The notes under the pieces: generated by a model
The model's database searches: none
The model's input: the letters and a program-made list of their open reading frames with translations, nothing else
What the model was told of the DNA's origin: nothing
NCBI GenBank assembly: GCA_038363925.1
Contig: JAQQWL010000006.1
Span: 4,568,501-4,632,500 of the forward strand
Origin: Apiospora phragmitis
Taxonomy: Eukaryota > Ascomycota > Sordariomycetes > Amphisphaeriales > Apiosporaceae
Length of the DNA: 64,000 nucleotides
Reading direction: 5' to 3'
In this document: positions 43,711 through 54,261 of the stretch, piece by piece
How the letters are laid out: each line of letters opens with the position of its first letter
How positions within the stretch are numbered: the first letter of the stretch is position 1
Program-made: the position numbers and the translations under genes

Positions 43711-45446
43711 TCGCGCCTAGATGCCTAAACGTAGCCGCGCCTCCACCCCCAAAGCGAAGTGGACGCTTACCTCGTTTATGAGATTGATGGGATTCGGTTG
43801 GGGGAGGACCAACTAAGCAATCCTGCACTTTCAATATGCACAAGCTGGGCTGCCAGAGTGCCAAGTCGTTTAGTTGGAACCGGATGCAAGCGAAATTCCA
43901 ATACAGCCGCCTCGTGTGTTTGCATGAAATGGCATATTTGTATGCCAAGTAGGCAGTGTTAGTTGGTACTTGTCATGCGACTCTCAGGCTCTGCCTTACA
44001 TATAGACCTGTCAATACTTGCACTAGCCTACATATTACCCTACCTACCGGGCCACGGGCCGGGTCTCGACTAAATTGCGGTGTTGGTGATGGTGGTGCGG
44101 GACGGTAATACCCACTGCCTCAAAAATTATATGATTTGGTAACACGGTTGCTGCAGGTAAGGTAGCATTTCGTCACTGCGCCCTCAGGTGTGTCTGGTCT
44201 GCCGTACCATCTAGGTGGTGTGGTGCATGCAGGGCCAAGCAAGCAACCGCGGCCACCTGAGCGAGTGTTTTCTGCCGTACCACGATGGAGAATGAGTAAC
44301 TCACTCACTCTCATACTCACTTGCATCCGCGTCAAATTGCAAATTAGCACATTCGGCATATTGGCCCAATGAGCATAGGCTTTCCTAAGCCATCATGTAC
44401 GGATTGAACGGTCATGACCCATGTGGCTTCAAGAATGTGGAAGGATTGCAAGGGCTGCAAGGGCCCCAATGTCCTATTGAATTTAAGCCTGGGGCTGTAC
44501 CCATTCGGAGTGATTACGTGAAGTTGTTTTGGGAGGATGAAGGATCAGATTCCGCGAGAACCCGATTTCAACAACCTGGTCTCATTGTCCCTCATTCAGC
44601 TTAGCCTGCCCTGCTGATCAAGAAAGCCTACCTGCCCGCCTGCCTGTCTTGGGTTCGTCTGCCCCAGCCAGCTGAACATACGATCTTCGCCTATGCGGGA
44701 AAGGGAAAGGGTGTTCGTCGATCCTTGCATCGCGCGATTGCGATTGCGCCCCAATTCCCCTCGTTGTTTTTTGCTCTTTTCTGCGCTTACTGGGGCCGCG
44801 CCTGTTGGGCCAATTGGTTTTCGTCGTCCTGCTACCACTATCTAGCCTAGGGAACAGGGGGGCCCGGCACGGCAAGGGATTGATGCAGCCAATTATAGAA
44901 ATCGTGGGGCGTGATTACTGGGCGCGGGCGTCCTTCCCTTCTTTCCCTTCGCCGATGGGAAAAGTGCCCTGAGTGAGAGTGAGGGGCCCTTCAAGGCAGA
45001 GAGCAAGGGAAGAGAGGTTCGTCTAGGCCTCGTATATCCCATATGCCCCCGTCTAAGTAAGACATGGATATAGTAGTAGATGCAGGTGCATGGATTATGT
45101 CGATGGATGGAACCACACACACCATCACCAACAACAACACAGTAGGACCGAGCGATCCCATGACATAACCTGGCTTATACCTGGGATCGAATATGTATTT
45201 GAGTCCACCTCCTCCCCCGCGGCACAGCTGTGGATAGTAACTCTGGAGTATTCGTCATTCTTGGTCGGAGGGATTCACTCCAATATTTCTACTTTTCCTC
45301 CACACTCCTGAACCTGCACATCATCCACGCTTACGATCCTTTGTGCTGTATCCTACCTCACGTACACTGCCAGAATTCCTACACAGGGTCTTTCATACGC
45401 GGGGTGGTCCTTCCCGTGTCCAGAGTCACCCGTCTTACAATACATA
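43711..45446. other. intergenic, 1.7 kb
   Basis: No gene or RNA recognised. A CA-rich simple stretch lies at about 45115-45140. The last 200 bp may hold the first exon of the next gene. Confidence 0.5.
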
Positions 45447-45553
45447 ATGTTTATACCTACGCATTGTGGTTGCCCCAGGGCAATGGCACCAACAATACGC
45501 ATGTTTATACCTACGCATTGTGGTTGCCCCAGAGCAATAGCACCAAGAACAGG
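45447..45553 (+). repeat. 54-bp tandem duplication
   Basis: Two copies starting at 45447 and 45501 (ATGTTTATACCTACGCATTG...), with only a few differences, in the N-terminal coding part of the membrane protein gene. Confidence 0.85.
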
Positions 45554-46385
45554 AGAAAACGTTGCCGAGAACGACGCGTTCGCGGGCCCCAATAGCGCGG
45601 CAGGGGAGAAGCCGGCAGCATTACTCACGCCGTGGGTGATAATAGCCATCACCGCCGCCTCGTTCCTCGCCGCGACCTTCGTCGGCTTCGTCGGCGTCAG
45701 TCTCCTGCGGCGAAGGCAACGCCATCGTCAGCGTCTCGGCGCCAATGCCGCCGCGGCCGTGAGACAGCACAACAACAAGTACTACTACCACCATAGTCGA
45801 GAAGGCAGCTACGAGCGGCCGTGGCCTAGCCCGAGTAAGAGCCACTACCACCAATACCAACAACAGCCCGAGGAGGCGGCGGCAGAGCTGCAGCGGTCGC
45901 AACTGATCGGCAAGTCGCGGGCGAGCCGGGAGTCGTGGGGCTCTTTTGACGGGTCGGTGGTGGTGGCAGATGCCACATGTCTGCAACGGCAGCAGCAGCA
46001 GAACATTTTCTCGAAACCGCACTCTTACACGGCGGTTTCTGCCTATGACCATCACCGCCACCACTCCACATCATCAAAAAGTACTACTGTCGGAGGAGGA
46101 GGAACCGCGGCGAGGAGGAATCACGACCGGTACTGCCATAGTGATGATTATGACAGTGAAGACGAAGAATTCGAATCGGCGCCGAAGCAGTCCATGTCCT
46201 CCAGTGACTGGAAGGAGCTGGAGGCGCAAGACGGACGGTTACGATCCTCGAGCCTGCAGGATCCGGCGACGCTGGGTCGGGGCCACCCGGCCTTCTCGCC
46301 GGAGCTGCAGCGTGCCCAGTTGCCTGCCCGGCTGCCCAGGACGCTGGTTGTGACTGATCTTGCTGGGCGCAGAGCTGCGCCATAA
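45447..46385 (+). CDS. hypothetical single-pass membrane protein
   Basis: The frame from the ATG at 45447 codes 312 residues. One transmembrane helix (LLTPWVIIAITAASFLAATF and the next residues, about 61-85) is followed by RRRQRHRQR, so the tail faces the cytosol. The tail is Gln/His/Ser-rich, with ASRESWGSFDGS, a poly-Gln stretch and an acidic patch (DDYDSEDEEFES). The N-terminal part is a 54-bp tandem duplication. In the +1 frame that part reads ALWLPQGNGTN and ALWLPQSNSTKN with N-glycosylation sites, which suits an outer domain better. A frameshift or a missing 5' exon before about 45555 is therefore likely, and the true start is uncertain. No known domain. Confidence 0.45.
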   Translation: MFIPTHCGCPRAMAPTIRMFIPTHCGCPRAIAPRTGENVAENDAFAGPNSAAGEKPAALLTPWVIIAITAASFLAATFVGFVGVSLLRRRQRHRQRLGANAAAAVRQHNNKYYYHHSREGSYERPWPSPSKSHYHQYQQQPEEAAAELQRSQLIGKSRASRESWGSFDGSVVVADATCLQRQQQQNIFSKPHSYTAVSAYDHHRHHSTSSKSTTVGGGGTAARRNHDRYCHSDDYDSEDEEFESAPKQSMSSSDWKELEAQDGRLRSSSLQDPATLGRGHPAFSPELQRAQLPARLPRTLVVTDLAGRRAAP

Positions 46386-47485
46386 TTGCCCCCAAGTCTT
46401 ACCTCTTCTTGACATAAGTACCGGGATTGTCATATATGGTGTGCTGAGTATGCGTTTACTTACCCTGATTGTGAAATCGGATTGAGCTGTTTGGAGTTTG
46501 GGGCATCTTGGATGGCGTTTGATAGGGTATCAAAATGGGTTTCTTCATGGCATTCAGACAGGGCTTGTTTGATCAATCGGCGTTTCCTGGGATATGGAGA
46601 GAGAGAGATCCTTTCAACCGGGCGTTGGAGTTGGCAGAGTTAGATCGATTATATTATTATGTGTTTGGTGGGTCAACAGGGAATTTGATCGTTTACCCAG
46701 GCGGGAGAAGCTCATGGTAGCAGCAATAGCAATAGTAAACAGCTTCGAGTAAAAAAATAACAAAGAAATCACTTACTCCATTTACTAGCGTCGGTGCTTT
46801 CTTTGTTGTATTCACTGCCTGGCAGTGTTTGATAAGGCTTTCTTCCTCATTTTTCTGTCAACCGTCAATCGTCAATCGCGAATCTGATTGATGTCTTCCA
46901 TGGGTTTCAGTACTTGCTTTTGGTCCTTCTCGCCTTCACCATCTCCTTCTCAGCAACTTCTCTCTCTCTCTCTCTCTAGGCCTTGAAGCAGTCATACTGC
47001 TTATCAAGCCAAGAAGCTTTCAGTGCTGTGCACAGCATTGACTGGAAACTGTTGCAATTGACACGAAATCATACACTGTTTCGGTACAAGTAAGTCACTC
47101 CTCACCAGTTATTTCCATGTCGTCTATTCCCATTGCCTGTTGTTGTTCAGTGCCAGTTACCCAGCAAGAGAGCACTCACTGGATGCCACTGGATGATTCC
47201 ACTTTTCAATCAAATTGATCCACACATTTCCCAATTTAGCCCCGTCCCCAGAAGACGGTCCAGCTGACTCATCCAAAAAATAGCGCCGAGGCAGCAACGT
47301 CCATCTTTGGACAACTGATCTGCTTCTACTGAGGTAAGCTGTTGACAATTCTTTCCATTTCCATCCCCATCGCCATCGCCATCAACCCAGACCAAAACAA
47401 ACCACACTCGTTGAACAAAAGCAAATACACTCTCTCCGAATCTGCGACCTATATATATCCTACCGACCGACGCGAACTGATCAAA
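46386..47485. other. intergenic, 1.1 kb
   Basis: Upstream of TFIIB, with a CT microsatellite at about 46959-46977. No gene seen. Confidence 0.6.
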
Positions 47486-48566
47486 ATGGCAGTTGCGAGC
47501 GGTGCAGCCGACGCCAACATGATGGGCAACATGGCGGGCGGCGCCCGTCTCAAGGCGGCTACAAGGAGAACCTGAACGAGATCCTGGTCTGTCCCGACTG
47601 TCAAATCAGCCCCGCCAATCTTATGGAGGAGTTCTCGGCCGGCGACATGGTTTGTGGTGACTGCGGCCTGGTTTTGGGTGATCGCATCATCGACACGCGA
47701 TCCGAGTGGCGCACTTTCGCCAACGACGACCAAGGTGGCGATGATCCTTCGCGTGTCGGTGACGCCATGAACCCGCTCCTGAACGGCTCCCAGCTCGAGA
47801 CAGGCATCGCTTTCGGCGAAGGCAGCCGCGCGCGCGAGCTGCATCGCGCCCAGAACCGCTCCCAGAACGACAAGGCCACCAAAGGCCTGCTCAATGCCTA
47901 CCGCGAAATCTCGACGCTTTGCGACAACATCGAAATCCCCAAGGCTGTGCAAGATAGCGCCAAGCATATCTTCAAGATGACCGACGATGCGAAGCTGTTT
48001 AAGGGCAAGCCTCAGGAAGTTATTGTCGCCGGTTGCATCTTCATCGCCTGTCGCCAGGCCCAGGTTTCCCCGGACGTTCCGCGAGATCTTCGCCTTGACC
48101 AACGTCTCCAAGAAGGAGATCGGTCGCACGTTCAAGCAGCTCGAGAAGTTCTTGCAGGGCCACCGCGAGAACAACACGGCTAGCTCCCTCCTCAACCCCC
48201 TCGACAGCTACGAGAACACCAACACCACCAGCGCCGAGGACCTCTGCGGCCGTTACTGCAGTAACCTCAACTTCCTCAACCCGCACCAGATGGAGAAGAT
48301 CTCCAAGGCACTAGCCCAGAAGAGCTCCACGGTTAAGAACCTGGCTGGACGTTCGCCTCTGTCGGTCGCCGCCGCCTGTATCTACATGGCTTCCAACCTT
48401 ATGGGCGAGCCCAAGAGCACACGCGATATTGCGGCTGTGGCGGGTGTGAGCGACGGTACCATCAAGACGGCCTACAAGTTCCTCTACTCGGAGCGCGAGG
48501 CTCTGATCGAGCCGTCGTGGCTGAAGCCGAAGGGCGCTGGCGATTTGAGCAAACTTGACCAATTAG
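47486..48566 (+). CDS. transcription initiation factor TFIIB, frameshifted
   Basis: The ATG at 47486 starts MAVASGAADANMMGNM. The zinc ribbon follows (VCPDCQ ... MVCGDCGLVLGDRIIDTRSEWRTF in two parts), then the B-finger/linker and both cyclin repeats. These include QDSAKHIFKMTDDAKLFKGK, FREIFALTNVSKKEIGRTFK, LAGRSPLSVAAACIYMASNL and TRDIAAVAGVSDGTIKTAYK. The parts lie in different frames: one base is missing near 47548-47553, and one T is extra at 48065-48067. Near the end, GDLSKL is followed by a one-base offset stop (ACC AAT TAG, 48564-48566) where the family usually ends; as written the frame runs on to 48727. TFIIB bridges TBP and RNA polymerase II and is essential, so these shifts are most likely consensus errors. 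No introns are seen. Confidence 0.85.
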
Positions 48567-48752
48567 TCGTTGGTGGGATCGAAAGCCACACGACGCCGAC
48601 TGCAAGAATACGCAGCGATCTATGCAGATGGTTTGGGTGGTTTAGATGGTGGCAGGGCGGCCGACCCGGATGCCCGGCCCTATATCGAGGAGCTGCTTCA
48701 AGACGAAGCACTCTTCGAAGAGTTTGAGGCTCTACGACTGAAGAAAAAATAA
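48567..48752 (+). other. coding-like tail after TFIIB
   Basis: Directly after the probable TFIIB stop and in the same frame as that stop, 61 codons read RRRLQEYAAIYADGLGGLDG and YIEELLQDEALFEEFEALRL, ending in KKK and a TAA at 48750-48752. The segment is acidic and helical and looks like a real protein C-terminus, but it has no ATG of its own. It could be a read-through or spliced extension, or the end of another gene. Not recognised. Confidence 0.35.
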
Positions 48753-49882
48753 TGGATGGGCGTTATTTGATTTGGAGTACCGGAGTTAAGTCGTTACCGC
48801 AGCAACTTTGATGCATGAGGGTGATTCCATTTGCAAACTCGCACTGCTGGTTCTACTACACGTCTCTTTCTTCTCCTATCACCACTTGTTGTTGCCGTTC
48901 AGGGATATGGCTCCATCGGCAACATTGATCTCGTCATCGGCATCGCTGATATCATCGGCAGTTGATTCCATGAACTCGACACTATGGATAGTGTCATCGG
49001 CGGCCTTGGAATTGGCAGTAGCACTCTTGAAACATAGAGCTACGCGACGGTATCGTCTTTGCGTACACGACCTGCCCCTTTTCCTGATACATTTTCGGTC
49101 TTTGATTGAATGCGTTGTTCCCCTCGACAGCCTTCTGCTGCAAGATTGTTACTACAGGGAACTGGAAAGCTAGCGTCTTGGGATCTTCCCCTGATGATAT
49201 CTCATAGATGCAATGAAATGCATCTTGGTATCTGATCTGATGGTTTTCGTGTCGTGTGAATTGCGTTTTTTTCGGTTGGTGTCCTTCGAGGTGCTACGAG
49301 TGCACAAAGTCCGGTACAATGTCCGTGACCAGTGTACACGTACTAGGCATTTGGTCATATGGCAACGCCAGCCGCTGGATGATGATGCGAGTCGATGGGC
49401 AATATTGGATACACGTGGTATGGAAATGCAGAATGGATGAGAAAACAGCTTGTGGCTCTGCTTCTCGATTGCCGAGCCGATCAGGTGCGCGTTTGGACTT
49501 TTGGAATTATTGCTTGGCTGCATTGCTTGATAGAGCTAGAGATTGCACATAAACTGTTGTTGCTGTAGACAGTAATGAGATTTGATGATACCCCAGTTTT
49601 CTTTCGGGTTATTCTTCCGTCAAAGTGCTATAGTGGCCATTCGCAGTCATTCAGCATTTCATCTCCATTTGGGAGTGTCTTGGGATGCATGTGTGCAGGA
49701 CTGATTCCAGCTATGTGGCCTCATGTCTTCTTCAACACTCGACCATGACTTGAAGTCTCGCAGCAAATGAAACACGATCTATTACAGGCGACTGGGAATA
49801 TACAAGGCTCGCACAGTGGCGACGGACTTGAAGAGAACAAGAAAAGAAACGAAAAATTGATCCCGAAGGGGGTCGAAAAAGT
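48753..49882. other. intergenic, 1.1 kb
   Basis: A repeated SSA/ATS-coding stretch (about 48906-49010, GATxxCATCGGCA units) is present, but no convincing gene. Confidence 0.5.
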
Positions 49883-49960
49883 GACCGCAGAGGGAGTTGA
49901 ACCCTCTTGCCTTTAAGTAAATGCATAATGATACTACCGCTAGGCTACAACAGCCCGGTC
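49883..49960 (-). tRNA. tRNA-like Pol III element, probably a tRNA pseudogene
   Basis: On the minus strand, an A box (TAGCCTAGCGG, 49947-49937), a B box (GGTTCAACTCC, 49903-49893) inside a perfect five-pair T arm (GAGGG/CCCTC), and a TTTTT terminator at 49880-49876 are correctly ordered. The outer ends GACCG and CGGTC also pair. However, the D arm does not close, about five extra bases sit before the D loop GG, and I find no proper anticodon stem. It is either a degenerate tRNA or another Pol III RNA. Confidence 0.5.
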
Positions 49961-50777
49961 AATGGAGGTATGGTTAATCTAGATATATAAACCCTTCGTT
50001 GTGGTAGTGGTCCCCCTATTCAAGCTTTGAGGTTGCTGTGGTTCTTGAATGTGGCGGCGGCGCGGTGGCCACACAATCTTTTTTCTGCGGGTTCTGTATA
50101 TTTCAGTCATTGTGTTTCTCTTCTTTGGCTTGGCGTATGCCTGAGGGCTGGAAGGCCGGAAAGAGTGGCACGCTGCAGGAGCCGCAGCCGTTTCAGGGGT
50201 TCAAGAGAGATGCTCGGTCGTGACTTTGCAGCATCTAGGGCACCTGTTTTCCAAGTCGAGGGAACTCGCTCCATTCAATCATACGACACAGAAGATGGTC
50301 TGGTCTGTACATGTACATGCTCCCAAGCCGGCATATCAGGGGCTTGCTTCCTTGTTTCCAGTCAATAATAGGCAACCTATCCTTCGAACAGAGCCGACAT
50401 ATCAGTAAATAATGATAGCTTAACTCGAGGCTTTACTTGGTACAGTACGGTAATGGAAATGGCTGGAACCCCCCTTATATATATCTCGGTGTGGAGCATA
50501 AAGCCCCTATATCCATTGCAGGTATGTCAAAGGTCACGGTACATGTGCTGTAGACATATGAACGCTTGCTCAAGTACATTACATCAACAGTATGAGATGA
50601 GGGCTCGATAGCCTTTCTTCGGGTTGAAATGTTTTTGTGTGTCATCCATTGAACTGGTCTATCTATTCTATCATCCAAACGCCAAACGGCCAAATAAGGA
50701 AGTGGTGGCAGGTCTTGCTTGCTCTGCTCCCAACCACCACTGCCACCGCCAAATCCCCTCCTCCTCCTCAATATCCT
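49961..50777. other. intergenic
   Basis: 3' flank of the NmrA-like gene. No gene seen. Confidence 0.6.
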
Positions 50778-51776
50778 TCATTCCCGGCAGTGGTTCGCGA
50801 CGTGGTCGCAGTCGGACGTGTCCGCGGCCACGGGAAAGTTCGCCTTGTACTTCATCAGCGTCTCGCGGAAGCGCAGGGGCCGGCGCCCCGTCAGGCGCTC
50901 GACGACGTCCGACGTCTCGAGCATGTAGCCCCGGGCGACCATCTCGCCGCAGCAGAGCAGATCCTCCATGCAGAGCTTCATGGGCAGCCCCGAGAAGTCG
51001 CCGGTGGCGGCGTCTTCGGGCAGGCCCCGGTCGGCCCACCACCGCCGCAGCTCGGCGTCGGGCATGTCGATGAACTCGCACTGGTAGCCCGTCTGGTCGC
51101 AGATCCAGTCCATGATCTGGCCGTCCGTAACCGCCTCGGGGCCCGTCACGTGGTACACTTTATTGGGCTGCCCGCGGCCCAGCAGCAGCGCCGCCAGCAC
51201 GCGGCCGCAGTCGTCGCGCGCCACGTAGGCCGCGCGCACGTGGTGCGTGTTGTTGAGCCACGAGTCGCCGCAGAAGGGCCAGGAGGGCACGAACAGCTCG
51301 GCGATGTTGTCCTGGTACAGGTAGTTGCGCTGGATGTTGTACTCGAGCCCGGACGCCTTGATCAGCTTCTCGATGCGGGCGTGGTCGCGCGGCAGGAAGG
51401 GCAGGTCCTCCTCCTTCTCGACCTCCAGGCCCGCGCCCACGAACGAGGTGTAGCAGAGGCGGCGCACGCCGCACTGCTGGGCGGCCTCGATGACGCGCGC
51501 CGCCTGCTTGGGGCGGTCGCCAAAGGCCCAGGTCGACACCATGGACACGGCGTCGGCGCCCTGGAAGACGGCGAGGAGGCTGGCCGTGTCGTCGTAGCTG
51601 GCCCCGGCGACCTCGATCCCCTTGGCCTGCCACGCCTCCAGGCTCTCCTTGGGGATGTTGCTGAGCTTGTAGGCTGTGAAGACGAGCTTGTCTTCGGGCT
51701 TGGCAATCTCGGCGGCAAAGGCGGCGGCGGCGCTGCCGAGCTTGCCGTCCGCTCCCGTCAGGACGTATTTAGGCAT
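50778..51776 (-). CDS. NmrA-like NAD(P)-binding protein
   Basis: Intact, intronless, 332 residues, very GC-rich. It starts MPKYVLTGADGKLGSAAAAF, the Rossmann TGxxGxxG loop of NmrA/atypical SDR proteins. Other family parts are LVFTAYKLSNIP, FQGADAVSMVSTWAFG, RRLCYTSFVGAG and IQRNYLYQDNIAELFVPSW. A classical YxxxK catalytic pair is absent, as usual for NmrA-like proteins. The C-terminal half holds a substrate or partner domain (GLPMKLCMEDLLCCGEMVAR). Relatives act as redox-sensing regulators or as NAD(P)H-dependent reductases; the sequence alone does not decide. No neighbouring pathway genes help. Confidence 0.85.
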   Translation of the reverse strand: MPKYVLTGADGKLGSAAAAFAAEIAKPEDKLVFTAYKLSNIPKESLEAWQAKGIEVAGASYDDTASLLAVFQGADAVSMVSTWAFGDRPKQAARVIEAAQQCGVRRLCYTSFVGAGLEVEKEEDLPFLPRDHARIEKLIKASGLEYNIQRNYLYQDNIAELFVPSWPFCGDSWLNNTHHVRAAYVARDDCGRVLAALLLGRGQPNKVYHVTGPEAVTDGQIMDWICDQTGYQCEFIDMPDAELRRWWADRGLPEDAATGDFSGLPMKLCMEDLLCCGEMVARGYMLETSDVVERLTGRRPLRFRETLMKYKANFPVAADTSDCDHVANHCRE

Positions 51777-52291
51777 TTCCTGCTTGACTCAATGGCGGGA
51801 TTGCCGTGGTAGATAGAGGGGGTGTTGATGTCTAGTGTATATGCTTGGAATATGTGAAGAGTGAAGTCTGGACATCCAGTGATAGCTGAGACCGCCCATG
51901 GCCGGCATCCCAACAACTTTTATAGCAGTGTATTTGCCTCATGGTGCGTATGCTGTCATGCGGCTGGTCTTCAGGTCCCTCCTTGGTTAGCGATATTCAT
52001 GGTGTGATGCGTGTTGGTAGCAGCTAGAATATCCTCATCAGCCCACGTATCCTGAAATGGCGTGTTGCCGCATGCAGGAAAAGCCCACCGTGCATTGGCC
52101 AATCGTAGCCGGTTCCAGTGGTCGGCACTCGCCGCAAAGACCCCTGGGCACCCGACGGCAGATCATCAGTCAGTCAATCGGTTGTTGTCCATTGATTTGC
52201 ATCGATCGGATCCGAAGCATAACTTGTTGCACCCTCTCTCACCTCCCACCTTCCACTCAATCACAGATCAAATCCCGTGTTATGGAGATGA

Positions 52292-52522
52292 CTTGACGAT
52301 GGTTTTCGCCCGTCGGGAATAAAAGGCCGAGGACTTACTTTTACTTCGGTCGAATTCACACAAGACGCCGATCTGGATGAATCATACGATGTTTTTCTCC
52401 ACCTCGCACGGCCAGATGGAACAATGAGCGTCGACGTATTTTGCACTGGCGACGGGCGTTGCCTCCGACCAGTACACTTCCAAACAACCGCAGATGCCTT
52501 CTCTGCGATTGGCCCTTCGTGA
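52292..52522 (+). other. possible coding relic
   Basis: A 76-codon frame without an ATG at its beginning reads LTFTSVEFTQDADLDESYDV, then FLHLARPDGTMSVDVFCTGD, ending at a TGA at 52520. The composition is protein-like, but there is no promoter, start or family match. It may be the remains of a gene or chance. Confidence 0.2.
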
Positions 52523-53161
52523 TTTCCCGGAGCCCTCTGCGGCAAAACCCTCCACCCCAGCCATGGTAATCATTCTAGAATTTCAGCTCCGAGCAGTATC
52601 TCCGAGGCAAGCTAAAGCTGCAGGGCCAACTGTCAAATTCAGATAAGATCTCAGGAACATCCTGCCGAGGGTAACACTCACTCCACGACGGGTAGGGGCA
52701 GCGGTATTTGGGGCTTAAACCGATCTCCGAGTATGGCTGCGAGACTCAGGTCCACCCCCATCCGGCATCCATCTCGGCTATCCAAGACGTGGAGGGTGAA
52801 TGGCTGGACTCCTGCTTGGGAGAGCCATCTTCAGTCATTTCAGCATTCTGAAGTTATGCATCGTCCTTGATCTTGGTTATGTGTTGGCCACAAGATAGGT
52901 CGGCCAAGAAGACGGCGGGTACCGCCAGATGCCGAGCCACCCCGACGCTCTCCGGCCTCGAGGCTAACAGAGCGCCTGTGAAGGGACTTGAGGACACCCA
53001 GGATTCTAGAAGCATCGGGACACATTGGAAGGACACGCCGTAGATGCCCTCCGCATGTGTGCAATCCCAAGGCCGCTGTTCGTCTCTATGTTGGATACGA
53101 CGTCAAAGTCGGGTGCGCTGCAACACGGCGACAATGGCTCAAGGGAGTAAGTCTATGCGTT

Positions 53162-53188
53162 GGGGGAGGGGGTGGGGGGGGGGGGGGG
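53162..53188 (+). repeat. poly-G tract, G-quadruplex-capable
   Basis: Five G, A, five G, T and then fifteen G in a row. Such a run could fold as a G-quadruplex; its exact length is unreliable in any sequencing method. Confidence 0.7.
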
Positions 53189-54261
53189 CAGAAAGCCTGG
53201 GGACGGATGCGTCAGCTCGGCGCATCGCAGATTCTACTGGTTTGTAAATACCAGGAGTCTGGGGCGCCACCGCCGAAAGGAACCAAGTGGTGCATTTGGA
53301 GTCGTGCCCAAGACCCCAACTCGGTGGAGAGCGTCCAGCACACATACACACACACACATACAGCTCTTTGGGTCACAAGATGCTGGGCTCTCAGTGGCCT
53401 GCCGCTTTGAGAGGTTGTCAAGACAGGGACTGGGGTTACTCCGCTCTCCCCCATAGTCTACCGCCGTGCCTTGCATCGTCACATGTCACCTTGGATTTCG
53501 GAGCTTCAACCCCATATAGTTTTTGAAGTTTGTGGGAATTTGACGGCTAACCAAGTGGTGACGTCGCATGCCACGAGGTACACATGACTGATAAATGCCA
53601 GCCAAGGTGTGTCCAGGGCAATACTATCATATCGGGAGAGCCCCGGTATCCACCGAACAGGCTATGTGCGTGCAAACTCCCCCACACTCGCTTTTTCTTT
53701 CCCCCTTCCCCGCAAATTATTTTATCCCGATACCAATACCGGACTATATATAGAGGAGCACCAATCAGAGGCCCCCACCCCTGCCCAAAGGTATGTCCCG
53801 GACCGTTTCGGGCCAAGGGTCCTGACAAGAGACTCGAATCAGGTTTTTGTGGTCACGACCTGCCCCGTGCCAGCCAAAGCCGTGATTGAAGTAGGGTCTG
53901 CGTAGCATTCATCGCGGCGACTAGTCATAGCCCAGGTGGGTATTTCATGCCTTGGTTGCATCAAAAGAAATGATGCTGTTTCGTTCGCCCTGTTTCGTTT
54001 TAGACGATGGCAGATTAGATGCCCAAACGCTCGGCCGAACCCTGCCTTGGAAAGGGCCGGAAGGTGAAATGCCGGGGTCCAAGAAAGAGAAAACAAAAGT
54101 GTTACATATATAGGGGAGGCGCCGTAGACCCCTTGACGTATGAAACAGGTTCGGTCGGCTTGCTATGTAGTTACTGCTCACATTCATTTTCATCCCAACT
54201 CTTCACGCTCCCTTCTTTGGACCGTCCGTCCGTCCCCCTTCTCTAAACCACGCCTTCCCCG

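Larger units (their letters stand above)
51777..54261. other. intergenic, 2.5 kb
   Basis: Holds the possible coding relic at 52292-52522, a G-rich run at 53162-53188 and a CA repeat near 53339-53361. Otherwise nothing is recognised. Confidence 0.5.

Noticed and set aside
48808..49173. 121-codon plus-strand frame after TFIIB
   Set aside because: Made largely of a short GAT/ATC-type repeat and hydrophobic filler; neither strand gives a convincing protein.
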